From Ectothiorhodospiraceae bacterium (lineage in GTDB: Bacteria > Pseudomonadota > Gammaproteobacteria > HK1): a DNA stretch of 64,000 nt. The position numbers were made by a program, and so were the translations under genes. Positions 63,965 through 64,000 of this stretch are shown here, piece by piece (the stretch's first letter is position 1; the number at the start of each line of letters is the position of its first letter). The notes under the pieces were generated by a model. It saw only the letters and a list, made by a program, of their open reading frames with translations. It was not told the DNA's origin and did not search any database. The stretch covers positions 248,001-312,000 of the forward strand of contig JACKNM010000005.1 of assembly GCA_024234875.1 (NCBI GenBank). Direction: 5' to 3'.

Positions 63965-64000
63965 TTACCGTGCGGTCCAGCCGCCGTCCACCACCAGCAT
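63965..64000 (-). CDS. SDR-family oxidoreductase, C-terminal end only (partial)
   Basis: The last 12 codons of a minus-strand gene enter the window: MLVVDGGWTAR and a TAA stop. A VDGGW ending just before the stop is characteristic of short-chain dehydrogenases. The rest lies beyond the window. It ends six bases before the flavoprotein start, consistent with one operon. Confidence 0.55.
   Translation of the reverse strand: MLVVDGGWTAR

Overview
The window is very GC-rich (about 70% by eye), densely coded DNA from a Gram-negative bacterium. An RND pump with its periplasmic adaptor, a signal-peptide-bearing HtrA protease, SBP-dependent ABC importers and an ETF/ETF-quinone oxidoreductase pair all point to Pseudomonadota. 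A gammaproteobacterium is plausible, but no rRNA or single-family marker is present to settle it. GTG and TTG starts that overlap the previous stop codon are common. No tRNA, rRNA, CRISPR array or intact transposase was seen.

Layout. (1) 1-3.7 kb: an NHLP-leader RiPP precursor gene converges on a very large glycosyltransferase-TPR-glycosyltransferase-sulfotransferase fusion. (2) 3.8-9.5 kb (minus): a complete peptide ABC importer operon (SBP, two permeases, two ATPases). (3) 9.5-17.5 kb (minus): a Lon-like protease, then an operon of RND adaptor, RND pump and metallophosphoesterase. (4) 17.6-27.1 kb: a peptide/N-acyl-amino-acid module made of ArgE-like deacylase, M81 peptidase, a second complete peptide importer operon and an N-formylglutamate amidohydrolase. 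(5) 27.0-31.2 kb (minus): HtrA protease, an inserted MITE-like element of about 350 bp, then an OmpR-type regulator and its histidine kinase. (6) 31.4-37.5 kb: aspartoacylase-like hydrolase, peroxiredoxin, EamA transporter, PhyH dioxygenase, ChrR-like cupin, endonuclease V and a DUF429 protein. (7) 37.6-43.8 kb: etfBA divergent from ETF-quinone oxidoreductase, then a 595-residue acyl-CoA dehydrogenase and an IMPase-family phosphatase, which together form an acyl-CoA-to-quinone electron route. (8) 43.9-51.6 kb: a membrane diguanylate cyclase, an LLM flavin oxidoreductase, a methyltransferase, a metallo-beta-lactamase/cyclic-nucleotide-binding fusion, an unknown membrane protein and a FluC fluoride channel. 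(9) 51.7-60.6 kb (plus): an XRE regulator translationally coupled to hyfBCEFGI-like genes, followed by a YihY-type membrane protein. (10) 60.7-64 kb (minus): an FadH-like Fe-S flavoenzyme, an FAD-dependent dehydrogenase and the last codons of an SDR.

Two regions stand out. The hyf-like operon encodes the membrane arm and the connecting subunits of a group-4-hydrogenase/complex-I relative. Its large subunit has lost both cysteines of the first Ni-Fe motif and one of the second, while the Fe-S small subunit keeps its cluster ligands, so the complex should be an ion-pumping machine with an unknown electron donor. It has its own XRE regulator, a good promoter and a perfect inverted repeat at the predicted transcription start. 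At the left edge, a Cys-free NHLP precursor with a Ser/Thr-rich core sits beside an enzyme that could both glycosylate and sulfate. The maturation genes, if any, would lie left of the window.
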